A DNA stretch of 64,000 nt from Perilla frutescens (lineage: Eukaryota; Streptophyta; Magnoliopsida; Lamiales; Lamiaceae), in assembly GCA_026008535.1 (NCBI GenBank), contig BRKX01000018.1:49655588-49719587 (forward strand). The letters are read 5' to 3'. The translations under genes were made by a program, and so were the position numbers. Of the stretch, positions 10,193 to 23,220 are shown one piece after another; the stretch's first letter is position 1; every line of letters starts with the position of its first letter. The notes under the pieces were generated by a model. The model searched no databases and was not told where the DNA came from. It worked only from the letters and a program-made list of their open reading frames with translations.

Positions 10193-11704
10193 GTCGCCTC
10201 TTATGTAGGGATCGGGGTGAACGTCGGGTTTTTCATTGAGTCTAGCATTTTTTAACACTAGATTCCATTATGAATCAATCCATGTGATCATATATGCCTA
10301 ATCCGTTCACTTTTGAAAAAATCAAATTTTTGAGCCCGCCCAAAGGGGTACCTCTTTGGCTGGAGGCCAGATTTGGCCCCATTTTCTGGCAGCCGTCAGT
10401 AAAACGGCTATACTCTCTCCAGAAGTAAACTTTACCCGTGATTCTTGTTGCGTTGGATTCCTAACTCAAATATCTACCCTACCAAAAGTCGAACCGGTAG
10501 AAACCCTATTTGAGTCGGCCTCTAGGTGATTATCAAGTTGATTTCCAAAACCGTCACCTCTTATGTAGGGATCGGGGTGAACGTCGGGTTTTTTATTGAG
10601 TCTAGCATTTTTGAACACTAAAGTCCATTATGAATCAATCCATATGATCATATATGCCTAATCCGTCCAGGTTTGAAACAATCAAATTTTTGAGCCCGCC
10701 CAAAGGGGTACCCCTTTGGCTGGTGGCCAGATTTGGCCCCGTTTTCTGGCAGCCGTCAGTAAAACGGCTATAACTCTCTCCAGAAGTAAGCTTTACCCGT
10801 GATTCTTATTGCGTTGGATTCCTAACTCAAATATCTACCCTACAAAAAGTTCAGATGGAAGAAACTCCTTTTGAGTCAACCTCTAGGTGATTATCAAGTT
10901 GATTTCCACAATTGTCGCCTCTTATGTAGGGATCGGGGTGAACGTCGGGTTTTTCATTGAGTCTAGCATTTTTTAACACTAGATTCCATTATGAATCAAT
11001 CCATGTGATCATATATGCCTAATCCGTTCACTTTTGAAAAAATCAAATTTTTGAGCCCGCCCAAAGGGGTACCTCTTTGGCTGGAGGCCAGATTTGGCCC
11101 CATTTTCTGGCAGCCGTCAGTAAAACGGCTATACTCTCTCCAGAAGTAAACTTTACCCGTGATTCTTGTTGCGTTGGATTCCTAACTCAAATATCTACCC
11201 TACCAAAAGTCGAACCGGTAGAAACCCTATTTGAGTCGGCCTCTAGGTGATTATCAAGTTGATTTCCAAAACCGTCACCTCTTATGTAGGGATCGGGGTG
11301 AACGTCGGGTTTTTTATTGAGTCTAGCATTTTTGAACACTAAAGTCCATTATGAATCAATCCATATGATCATATATGCCTAATCCGTCCAGGTTTGAAAC
11401 AATCAAATTTTTGAGCCCGCCCAAAGGGGTACCCCTTTGGCTGGTGGCCAGATTTGGCCCCGTTTTCTGGCAGCCGTCAGTAAAACGGCTATAACTCTCT
11501 CCAGAAGTAAGCTTTACCCGTGATTCTTATTGCGTTGGATTCCTAACTCAAATATCTACCCTACAAAAAGTTCAGATGGAAGAAACTCCTTTTGAGTCAA
11601 CCTCTAGGTGATTATCAAGTTGATTTCCACAATTGTCGCCTCTTATGTAGGGATCGGGGTGAACGTCGGGTTTTTCATTGAGTCTAGCATTTTTTAACAC
11701 TAGA
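10193..11704 (+). repeat. Tandem 721-bp dimer duplication
   Basis: Positions 10193-10983 recur at 10914-11704 with no difference that I could see. The dimer is one 360-bp unit (ccgttcac, ggctggagg, ccccatt, ctatactc, family A, actaaagtcc) plus one 361-bp unit (ccaggtttgaaacaatc, ggctggtgg, tcagatgg, caattg). Flanking units differ (caatcg before, actagagtcc after), which fixes the limits. A recent unequal crossover is the simplest cause. In the paralogous first-copy region (4.2-5.2 kb) the dimer is not duplicated. Confidence 0.9.
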
Positions 11705-12103
11705 GTCCATTATGAATCAATCCATATGATCATATATGCCTAATCCGTCCACTTTTGAAAAAATCAAATTTTTGAGCCCGCCCAAAGGGGTACCTCTTTG
11801 GCTGGAGTCCAGATTTGGCTCCGTTTTCTGGCAGCCGTCAGTAAAACGGCTATACTCTCTCCAGAAGTAAACTTTACCCGTGATTCTTGTTGCGTTGGAT
11901 TCCTAACTCAAATATCTACCCTACCAAAAGTCGAACCGGTAGAAACCCTATTTGAGTCGGCCTCTAGGTGATTATCAAGTTGATTTCCAAAACCGTCACC
12001 TCTTATGTAGGGATCGTGGTGAACGTCGGGTTTTTCATTGAGTCTAGCATTTTTGAACACTAGAGTCCATTATGAATCAATCCATATGATCATATATGCC
12101 TAA

Positions 12104-12109
12104 GCTTTA
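12104..12109 (+). other. 69-bp net deletion with 6-bp templated filler
   Basis: After atatgcctaa the expected 75 bases, including the A-rich run and the GGTACC palindrome, are missing and gcttta stands in their place before ccccgttttctgg. The string taagctttaccc across the junction (12101-12112) is identical to 12160-12171, 59 bp downstream. The filler therefore looks copied from nearby sequence, with taa and ccc as microhomologies. This is the only unit in the window without a GGTAC landmark (11789 to 12441 = 652 bp). The pattern fits microhomology-mediated template switching. Confidence 0.93.
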
Positions 12110-12899
12110 CCCCGTTTTCTGGCAGCCGTCAGTAAAACGGCTATAACTCTCTCCAGAAGTAAGCTTTACCCGTGATTCTTGTTGCGTTGGATTCCTAACC
12201 CAAATATCTACCCTACAAAAATTTCAAATGGAAGAAACTCCATTTGAGTCAACCTCTAGGTGATTATCAAGTTGATTTCCACAACCGTCGCCTCTTATGT
12301 ATGGATCGGGGTGAACGTCGGGTTTTTCATTGAGTCTAGCATTTTTGAACACTAGAGTCCATTATGAATCATTCCATATGATCATATATGCCTAATCCGT
12401 CCACTTTTGAAAAAATCAAATTTTTGAGCCCGCCCAAAGGGGTACCCCTTTGGCCGGTGGCCAGATTTGGCCCCGTTTTCTGGCAGCCGTCAGTAAAACG
12501 GCTATAACTCTCTCCAGAAGTAAGCTTTACCCGTGATTCTTATTGCGTTGGATTCCTAACTCAAATATCTACCCTACCAAAAGTCGAACCGGTAGAAACC
12601 CTATTTGAGTCGGCCTCTAGGTGATTATCAAGTTGATTTCCAAAACCGTCACCTCTTAAGTAGGGATCAGGGTGAACGTCGGGTTTTTCATTGAGTCTAG
12701 CATTTTTGAACACTAGAGTCCATTATGAATCAATCCATATGATCATATATGCCTAATCCGTCCAGTTTTGAAAAAATCAAATTTTTGAGCCCGCCCAAAG
12801 GGGTACCCCTTTGGCCGGTGGCCAGATTTGGCCCCGTTTTCTGGCAGCCGTCAGTAAAACGGCTATAACTCTCTCCAGAAGTATGCTTTACCCGTGATT

Positions 12900-15800
12900 C
12901 TTGTTGCGTTGGATTCCTAACTCAAATATCTACCCTACAAAAAGTTCAAATGGAAGAAACTCCTTTTGAGTCAACCTCTAGGTGATTATCAAGTTGATTT
13001 CCACAACCGTCGCCTCTTATGTAGGGATCGGGGTGAACGTCGGGTTTTTCATTGAGTCTAGAATTTTTGAACACTAGAGTCCATTATGAATCAATCCATA
13101 AGATCATATATGCCTAATCCGTCCACTTTTGAAAAAATCAAATTTTTGAGCCCGCCCAAAGGGGTACCCCTTTAGCCGGTGGCCAGATTTGGCCCCGATT
13201 TCTGGCATCCGTCAGTAAAACGGCTATAACTTTCTCCAGAAGTAAGATTTACCCGTGATTCTTATTGCGTTGGATTCCTAACTCAAATATCTACCCTACA
13301 AAAAGTTCAAATGAAAGAAACTCCTTTTGAGTCAACCTCTAGGTGATTATCAAGTTGATTTCCACAACTGTCGCCTCTTATGTAGGGATCGGGGTGAACG
13401 TCGGGTTTTTCATTGAGTCTAGCATTTTTGAACACTAGAGTCCATTATGAATCAATCCATATGATCATATATGCCTAATCCATCCACTTTTGAAAAAATC
13501 AAATTTTTGAGCCCGCCCAAAGGGGTACCCCTTTGGCTGGTGGCCAGATTTGGCCCCGTTTTCTGGCAGCCGTCAGTAAAACGGCTATAACTCTCTCCAG
13601 AAGTAAGCTTTACCCGTGATTCTTATTGCGTTAGATTCCTAACTCAAATATCTACCCTACAAAAAGTTCAGATGGAAGAAACTCCTTTTGAGTCAACCTC
13701 TAGGTGATTATCAAGTTGATTTCCACAATCGTCGCCTCTTATGTAGGGATCGGGGTGAACGTCGGGTTTTTCATTGAGTCTAGCATTTTTGAACACTAGA
13801 GTCCATTATGAATCAATCCATATGATCATATATGCCTAATCCGTCCACTTTTGAAAAAATCAAATTTTTGAGCCCGCCCAAAGGGGTACCTCTTTGGCTG
13901 GAGGCCAGATTTGGCCCCGTTTTCTGGCAGCCGTCAGTAAAACGGCTATACTCTCTCCAGAAGTAAACTTTACCCGTGATTCTTGTTGCGTTGGATTCCT
14001 AACTCAAATATCTACCCTACCAAAAGTCGAACCGGTAGAAACCCTATTTGAGTCGGCCTCTAGGTGATTATCAAGTTGATTTCCAAAACCGTCACCTTTT
14101 ATGTAGGGATCGGGGTGAACGTCGGGTTTTTCATTGAGTCTAGCATTTTTGAACACTAGAGTCCATTATTAATCAATCCATATGATCATATATGCCTAAT
14201 CCGTCTAGTTTTGAAAAAATCAAATTTTTGAGCCCGCCCAAAGGGGTACCCCTTTGGCCGGTGGCCAGATTTGGCCCCGTTTTCTGGCAGCCGTCAGTAA
14301 AACGGCTATAACTCTCTCCAGAAGTAAGCTTTATCCGTGATTCTTATTGCGTTGGATTCCTAACTCAAATATCTACCCTACAAAAAGTTCAGATGGAAGA
14401 AACTCCTTTTGAGTCAACCTCTAGGTGATTATCAAGTTGATTTCCACAATCATCGCCTCTTATGTAGGGATCGGGGTGAACGTCTGGTTTTTCATTGAGT
14501 CTAGCATTTTTGAACACTAGAGTCCATTATGAATCAATCCATATGATCATATATGCCTAATCCGTCCACTTTTGAAAAAATCAAATTTTTGAGCCCGCCC
14601 AAAGGGGTACCTCTTTGGCTGGAGGCCAGATTTGGCCCCGTTTTCTGGCAGCCGTCAGTAAAACGGCTATACTCTCTCCAGAAGTAAACTTTACCCGTGA
14701 TTCTTGTTGCGTTGGATTCCTAACTCAAATATCTACCCTACCAAAAGTCGAACCGGTAGAAACCCTATTTGAGTCGGCCTCTAGGTGATTATCAAGTTGA
14801 TTTCCAAAACCGTCACCTCTTATGTAGGGATCGGGGTGAACGTCGGGTTTTTCATTGAGTCTAGCATTTTTGAACACTAGAGTCCATTATGAATCAATCC
14901 ATATGATCATATATGCCTAATCCGTCCAGTTTTGAAAAAATCAAATTTTTGAGCCCGCCCAAAGGGGTACCCCTTTGGCCGGTGGCCAGACTTGGCCCCG
15001 TTTTCTGGCAGCCGTCAGTAAAACGGCTATAACTCTCTCCAGAAGTAAGCTTTACCCGTGATTCTTGTTGCGTTGGATTCCTAACTCAAATATCTACCCT
15101 ACAAAAAGTTCAAATGGAAGATACTCCGTTTGAGTCAACCTCTAGGTGATTATCAAGTTGATTTCCACAATCGTCGCCTCTTATGTAGGGATCGGGGTGA
15201 ACGTCGGGTTTTTCATTGAGTCTAGAATTTTTGAACACTAGAGTCCATTATGAATCAATCCATAAGATCATATATGCCTAATCCGTCCACTTTTGAAAAA
15301 ATCAAATTTTTGAGCCCGCCCAAAGGGGTACCCCTTTAGCCGGTGGCCAGATTTGGCCCCGTTTTCTGGCATCCGTCAGTAAAACGGCTATAACTTTCTC
15401 CAGAAGTAAGATTTACCCGTGATTCTTATTGCGTTGGATTCCTAACTCAAATATCTACCCTACAAAAAGTTCAAATGAAAGAAACTCCTTTTGAGTCAAC
15501 CTCTAGGTGATTATCAAGTTGATTTCCACAACTGTCGCCTCTTATGTAGGGATCGGGGTGAACGTCGGGTTTTTCATTGAGTCTAGCATTTTTGAACACT
15601 AGAGTCCATTATGAATCAATCCATATGATCATATATGCCTAATCCATCCACTTTTGAAAAAATCAAATTTTTGAGCCCGCCCAAAGGGGTACCCCTTTGG
15701 CTGGTGGCCAGATTTGGCCCCGTTTTCTGGCAGCCGTCAGTAAAACGGCTATAACTCTCTCCAGAAGTAAGCTTTACCCGTGATTCTTATTGCGTTAGAT

Positions 15801-17830
15801 TCCTAACTCAAATATCTACCCTACAAAAAGTTCAGATGGAAGAAACTCCTTTTGAGTCAACCTCTAGGTGATTATCAAGTTGATTTCCACAATCGTCGCC
15901 TCTTATGTAGGGATCGGGGTGAACGTCGGGTTTTTCATTGAGTCTAGCATTTTTGAACACTAGAGTCCATTATGAATCAATCCATATGATCATATATGCC
16001 TAATCCGTCCACTTTTGAAAAAATCAAATTTTTGAGCCCGCCCAAAGGGGTACCTCTTTGGCTGGAGGCCAGATTTGGCCCCGTTTTCTGGCAGCCGTCA
16101 GTAAAACGGCTATACTCTCTCCAGAAGTAAACTTTACCCGTGATTCTTGTTGCGTTGGATTCCTAACTCAAATATCTACCCTACCAAAAGTCGAACCGGT
16201 AGAAACCCTATTTGAGTCGGCCTCTAGGTGATTATCAAGTTGATTTCCAAAACCGTCACCTCTTATGTAGGGATCGGGGTGAACGTCGAGTTTTTCATTG
16301 AGTCTAGCATTTTTGAACACTAGAGTCCATTATGAATCAATCCATATGATCATATATGCCTAATCCGTCCAGTTTTGAAAAAATCAAATTTTTGAGCCCG
16401 CCCAAAGGGGTACCCCTTTGGCCGGTGGCCAGACTTGGCCCCGTTTTCTGGCAGCCGTCAGTAAAACGGCTATAACTCTCTCCAGAAGTAAGCTTTACCC
16501 GTGATTCTTGTTGCGTTGGATTCCTAACTAAAATATCTACCCTACAAAAAGTTCAAATGGAAGATACTCCGTTTGAGTCAACCTCTAGGTGATTATCAAG
16601 TTGATTTCCACAATCGTCGCCTCTTATGTAGGGATCGGGGTGAACGTCGGGTTTTTCATTGAGTCTAGAATTTTTGAACACTAGAGTCCATTATGAATCA
16701 ATCCATAAGATCATATATGCCTAATCCGTCCACTTTTGAAAAAATCAAATTTTTGAGCCCGCCCAAAGGGGTACCCCTTTAGCCGGTGGCCAGATTTGGC
16801 CCCGTTTTCTGGCATCCGTCAGTAAAACGGCTATAACTTTCTCCAGAAGTAAGATTTACCCGTGATTCTTATTGCGTTGGATTCCTAACTCAAATATCTA
16901 CCCTACAAAAAGTTCAAATGAAAGAAACTCCTTTTGAGTCAACCTCTAGGTGATTATCAAGTTGATTTCCACAACTGTCGCCTCTTATGTAGGGATCGGG
17001 GTGAACGTCGGGTTTTTCATTGAGTCTAGCATTTTTGAACACTAGAGTCCATTATGAATCAATCCATATGATCATATATGCCTAATCCATCCACTTTTGA
17101 AAAAATCAAATTTTTGAGCCCGCCCAAAGGGGTACCCCTTTGGCTGGTGGCCAGATTTGGCCCCGTTTTCTGGCAGCCGTCAGTAAAACGGCTATAACTC
17201 TCTCCAGAAGTAAGCTTTACCCGTGATTCTTATTGCGTTAGATTCCTAACTCAAATATCTACCCTACAAAAAGTTCAGATGGAAGAAACTCCTTTTGAGT
17301 CAACCTCTAGGTGATTATCAAGTTGATTTCCACAATCGTCGCCTCTTATGTAGGGATCGGGGTGAACGTCGGGTTTTTCATTGAGTCTAGCATTTTTGAA
17401 CACTAGAGTCCATTATGAATCAATCCATATGATCATATATGCCTAATCCGTCCACTTTTGAAAAAATCAAATTTTTGAGCCCGCCCAAAGGGGTACCTCT
17501 TTGGCTGGAGGCCAGATTTGGCCCCGTTTTCTGGCAGCCGTCAGTAAAACGGCTATACTCTCTCCAGAAGTAAACTTTACCCGTGATTCTTGTTGCGTTG
17601 GATTCCTAACTCAAATATCTACCCTACCAAAAGTCGAACCGGTAGAAACCCTATTTGAGTCGGCCTCTAGGTGATTATCAAGTTGATTTCCAAAACCGTC
17701 ACCTTTTATGTAGGGATCGGGGTGAACGTCGGGTTTTTCATTGAGTCTAGCATTTTTGAACACTAGAGTCCATTATGAATCAATCCATATGATCATATAT
17801 GCCTAATCCGTCTAGTTTTGAAAAAATCAA
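12900..17830 (+). repeat. 4-mer HOR block (1443-bp period)
   Basis: The repeated set is: (1) cataagatc, ctttagccgg, ggcatccg, aactttctcc; (2) ccatccac, ggctggtgg, gcgttagatt, tcagatgg; (3) ctctttggctggagg, ctatactc, family A; (4) ccagttttg, agacttgg, ggaagatactccg. The cataagatc marker falls at 13096, 15260 and 16703. The last two are 1443 bp apart (4 units less one base). The first two are 2164 bp apart (6 units less two), because an extra pair of units with ccgtctag and caatcatcg is present at about 14.2-14.9 kb. Copies 2 and 3 are nearly identical. Confidence 0.88.
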
Positions 17831-18079
17831 ATTTTTGAGCCCGCCCAAAGGGGTACCCCTTTGGCCGGTGGCCAGATTTGGCCCCGTTTTCTGGCAGCCG
17901 TCAGTAAAACGGCTATAACTCTCTCCAGAAGTAAGCTTTACCCTTGATTGTTGTTGCATTGGATTCCTAACTCAAATATCTACCCTACCAAAAGTCGAAC
18001 CGGTAGAAACCCTATTTGAGTCGGCCTCTAGGTGATTATCAAGTTGATTTCCAAAACCGTCACCTCTTATGTAGGGATC

Positions 18080-20010
18080 GGGGTGAACGTCGGGTTTTTG
18101 ATTGAGTCTAGCATTTTTGAACACTAGAGTCCATTATGAATCAATCCATATGATCATATATGCCTAATCCGTCCACTTTTGAAAAAATCAAATTTTTGAG
18201 CCCGCCCAAAGGGGTACCCCTTTGGCCGGTGGCCAGATTTGGCCCCGTTTTCTGGCAGCCGTAAGTAAAACGGCTATAACTCTCTCCAGAAGTAAACTTT
18301 ACCCGTGATTCTTGTTGCGTTGGATTCCTAACTCAAATATCTACCCTACCAAAAGTCGAACCGGTAGAAACCCTATTTGAGTCGGCCTCTAGGTGATTAT
18401 CAAGTTGATTTCCACAACCGTCGCCTCTTATGTAGGGATCGGGGTGAACGTCGGGTTTTTCATTGAGTCTAGCATTTTTGAACACTAGAGTCCATTATGA
18501 ATAAATCCATATGATCATATATTCCTAATCCGTCCAGTTTTGAAAAAATCAAATTTTTGAGCCCGCCCAAAGGGGTACCCCTTTGGCCGGTGGCCAGATT
18601 TGGCTCTGTTTTCTGGCAGCCGTCAGTAAAATGGCTATAACTCTCTCCAGAAGTAAGCTTTACCCGTGATTCTTGTTGCGTTGGATTCCTAACTAAAATA
18701 TCTACCCTACAAAAAGTTCAAATGGATGAAACTCCTTTTGAGTCAACCTCTAGGTGATTATCAAGTTGATTTCCACAACTGTCGCCTCTTATGTAGGGAT
18801 CGGGGTGAACGTCGGGTTTTTCATTGAGTCTAGCATTTTTGAACACTAGAGTCCATTATAAATCAATCCATATGATCATATATGCCTAATCCGTCCAGTT
18901 TTCAAAAAAACAAATTTTTGAGCCCGCCCAATGGGGTACCCCTTTGGCCGGTGGTCAGATTTGGCCCCGTTTTCTGGCAGCCATCAGTAAAACGGCTATA
19001 ACTCTCTCCAGAAGTAAGATTTACCCGTGATTCTTGTTGCGTTGGATTCCTAACTCAAATATCTACCCTACAAAAAGTTCAAATGGATGAAACTCCTTTT
19101 GAGTCAACCTCTAGGTGATTATCAAGTTGATTTCCACAATCGTCGCCTCTTATGTAGGGATCGGGGTGAACGTCGGGTTTTTCATTGAGTCTAGCATTTT
19201 TGAACACTAGAGTCCATTATGAATCAATCCATATGATCATATATGCCTAATCCGTCCACTTTTGAAAAAATCAAATTTTTGAGCCCGCCCAAAGGGGTAC
19301 CCCTTTGGCCGGTGGCCAGATTTGGCCCCGTTTTCTGGCAGCCGTCAGTAAAACGGCTATAACTCTCTCCAGAAGTAAACTTTACCCGTGATTCTTGTTG
19401 CGTTGGATTCCTAACTCAAATATCTACCCTACCAAAAGTCGAACCGGTAGAAACCCTATTTGAGTCGGCCTCTAGGTGGTTATCAAGTTGATTTCCACAA
19501 CCGTCGCCTCTTATGTAGGGATCGGGGTGAACGTCGGGTTTTTCATTGAGTCTAGCATTTTTGAACACTAGAGTCCATTATGAATCAATCCATATAATCA
19601 TATATGCCTAATCCGTCCAGTTTTGAAAAAATCAAATTTTTGAGCCCGCCCAAAGGGGTACCCCTTTGGCCGGTGGCCAGATTTGGCTCTGTTTTCTGGC
19701 AGCCGTCAGTAAAACGGCTATAACTCTCTCCAGAAGTAAGCTTTACCCGGGATTCTTGTTGCGTTGGATTCCTAACTAAAATATCTACCCTACAAAAAGT
19801 TCAAATGGATGAAACTCCTTTTGAGTCAACCTCTAGGTGATTATCAAGTTGATTTCCACAACTGTCGCCTCTTATGTAGGGATCGGGGTGAACGTCGGGT
19901 TTTTCATTGAGTCTAGAATTTTTGAACACTAGAGTCCATTATGAATCAATCCATATGATCATATATGCCTAATCCGTCCACTTTTGAAAAAATCAAATTT
20001 TTGAGACCGC
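18080..20010 (+). repeat. Second copy of the 6.2-9.3 kb segment
   Basis: Marker gccgtaag lies at 6422 and 18258 (shift 11836). It is followed in both by attcctaat with ggctctg, gttttcaaaaaaac with ggtcag, the gtggttatc family A unit, and a unit with tacccggg and tctagaattttt. At the exit marker gagaccgcc the shift has fallen to 10753, exactly 1083 bp less. The first copy therefore carries one extra 3-mer. Within this copy a one-base change gives ccataatca at about 19592. Confidence 0.87.
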
Positions 20011-20999
20011 CCAAAGGGGTACCCCTTTGGCCGGTGGCCAGATTTGGCCCTGTTTTCTGGCAGCCATCAGTAAAACGGCTATAATTCTCTCCAGAAGTAA
20101 GCTTTACCCGTGATTCTTATTGCGTTGGATTCCTAACTCAAATATCTACCCTACAAAAAGTTCAAATGGAAGAAACTCCATTTGAGTCAACCTCTAGGTG
20201 ATTATAAAGTTGATTTCCACAACCGTCGCCTCTTATGTAGGGATCGGGGTGAACGTCGGGTTTTTCATTGAGTCTAGCATTTTTGAACACTAGAGTCCAT
20301 TATGAATCAATCCATATGATCATATATGCCTAATCCGTCCACTTTTGAAAAAATCAAATTTTTGAGCCCGCCCAAAGGGGTACCCCTTTGGCCGGTGGCC
20401 AGATTTGGCCCAGTTTTCTGGCAGCCATCAGTAAAACGGCTATAATTCTCTCCAGAAGTAAGCTTGACCCGTGATTCTTATTGCGTTGGATTTCTAACTC
20501 AAATATCTACCCTACAAAAAGTTTAAATGGAAGAAAATCCTTTTAAGTCAACCTCTAGGTGATTATAAAGTTGATTTCCACAACCGTCGCCTCTTATGTA
20601 GGGATCGGGGTGAACGTCGGGTTTTTCATTGAGTCTAGCATTTTTGAACACTAGAGTCCATTATAAATCAATCCATATGATCATATATGCCTAATCCGTC
20701 CAGTTTTCAAAAAAACAAATTTTTGAGCCCGCCCAATGGGGTACCCCTTTGGCCGGTGGTCAGATTTGGCCCCGTTTTCTGGCAGCCATCAGTAAAACGG
20801 CTATAACTCTCTCCAGAAGAAAGATTTACCCGTGATTCTTGTTGCGTTGGATTCCTAACTCAAATATCTACCCTACAAAAAGTTCAAATGGATGAAACTC
20901 CTTTTGAGTCAACCTCTAGGTGATTATCAAGTTGATTTACACAATCGTCGCCTCTTATGTAGGGATCGGGGTGAACGTCGGGTTTTTCACTGAGTCTAG

Positions 21000-23220
21000 C
21001 ATTTTTGAACACTAGAGTCCATTATGAATCAATCCATATGATCATATATGCCTAATCCGTCCACTTTTGAAAAAATCAAATTTTTGAGCCCGCCCAAAGG
21101 GGTACCCCTTTGGCCGGTAGCCAGATTTGGCCCAGTTTTCTGGCAGCCATCAGTAAAACGGCTATAATTCTCTCCAGAAGTAAGCTTGACCCGTGATTCT
21201 TATTGCGTTGGATTTCTAACTCAAATATCTACCCTACAAAAAGTTCAAATGGAAGAAAATCCTTTTAAGTCAACCTCTAGGTGATTATAAAGTTGATTTC
21301 CACAACCGTCGCCTCTTATGTAGGGATCGGGGTGAACGTCGGGTTTTTCATTGAGTCTAGCATTTTTGAACACTAGAGTCCATTATAAATCAATCCATAT
21401 GATCATATATGCCTAATCCGTCCATTTTTCAAAAAAACAAATTTTTGAGCCCGCCCAATGGGGTACCCCTTTGGCCGGTGGTCAGATTTGGTCCCGTTTT
21501 CTGGCAGCCATCAGTAAAACGGCTATAACTCTCTCCAGAAGTAAGATTTACCCGTGATTCTTGTTGCGTTGGATTCCTAACTCAAATATCTACCCTACAA
21601 AAAGTTCAAATGGATGAAACTCCTTTTGAGTCAACCTCTAGGTGATTATCAAGTTGATTTCCACAATCGTCGCCTCTTATGTAGGGATCGGGGTGAACGT
21701 CGGGTTTTTCATTGAGTCTAGCATTTTTGAACACTAGAGTCCATTATGAATCAATCTATATGATCATATATGCCTAATCCGTCCACTTTTGACAAAATCA
21801 AATTTTTGAGCCCGCCCAAAGGGGTACCTCTTTGGCCGGTGGCCAGATTTGGCCCCGTTTTCTGGCAGCCATCAGTAAAACGGCGATAACTCTCTCCAGA
21901 AGTAAGATTTACCCGTGATTCTTGTTGCGTTGGATTCCTAACTCAAATATCTACCCTACAAAAAGTTCAAATGGAAGAATCTCCTTTTGATTCAACCTCT
22001 AGGTGATTATCAAGTTGATTTCCACAACCGTCGCCTCTTATGTAGGGATCGGGGTGAACGTCGGGTTTTTCACTGAGTCTAGCATTTTTGAACACTAGAG
22101 TCCATTATGAATCAATCCATATGATCATATATGCCTAATCCGTTCACTTTTGAAAAAATCAAATTTTTGAGCCCGCCCAAAGGGGTACCCCTTTGGCCGG
22201 TAGCCAGATTTGGCCCAGTTTTCTGGCAGCCATCAGTAAAACGGCTATAATTCTCTCCAGAAGTAAGCTTGACCCGTGATTCTTATTGCGTTGGATTTCT
22301 AACTCAAATATCTACCCTACAAAAAGTTCAAATGGAAGAAAATCCTTTTAAGTCAACCTCTAGGTGATTATAAAGTTGATTTCCACAACCGTCGCCTCTT
22401 ATGTAGGGATCGGGGTGAACGTCGGGTTTTTCATTGAGTCTAGCATTTTTGAACACTAGAGTCCATTATAAATCAATCCATATGATCATATATGCCTAAT
22501 CCGTCCATTTTTCAAAAAAACAAATTTTTGAGCCCGCCCAATGGGGTACCCCTTTGGCCGGTGGTCAGATTTGGTCCCGTTTTCTGGCAGCCATCAGTAA
22601 AACGGCTATAACTCTCTCCAGAAGTAAGATTTACCCGTGATTCTTGTTGCGTTGGATTCCTAACTCAAATATCTACCCTACAAAAAGTTCAAATGGATGA
22701 AACTCCTTTTGAGTCAACCTCTAGGTGATTATCAAGTTGATTTCCACAATCGTCGCCTCTTATGTAGGGATCGGGGTGAACGTCGGGTTTTTCATTGAGT
22801 CTAGCATTTTTGAACACTAGAGTCCATTATGAATCAATCTATATGATCATATATGCCTAATCCGTCCACTTTTGACAAAATCAAATTTTTGAGCCCGCCC
22901 AAAGGGGTACCTCTTTGGCCGGTGGCCAGATTTGGCCCCGTTTTCTGGCAGCCATCAGTAAAACGGCGATAACTCTCTCCAGAAGTAAGATTTACCCGTG
23001 ATTCTTGTTGCGTTGGATTCCTAACTCAAATATCTACCCTACAAAAAGTTCAAATGGAAGAATCTCCTTTTGATTCAACCTCTAGGTGATTATCAAGTTG
23101 ATTTCCACAACCGTCGCCTCTTATGTAGGGATCGGGGTGAACGTCGGGTTTTTCATTGAGTCTAGCATTTTTGAACACTAGAGTCCATTATGAATCAATC
23201 TATATGATCATATATGCCTA
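21000..23220 (+). repeat. 3-mer duplication (1083-bp shift)
   Basis: Units with landmarks 21101, 21462 and 21823 match 22184, 22545 and 22906. Markers in order are ggtagcc with cccagtt and gcttgacc; ccatttttc with ggtcccg; and gacaaaatc (21791 and 22874) with cgataac and ggaagaatctcc. Small differences (ccgtccac/ccgttcac, tttcactgag/tttcattgag) show the copies have begun to diverge. The second copy, with the two or three units after it, reappears 19133 bp away at about 41.3-43 kb. Confidence 0.85.
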
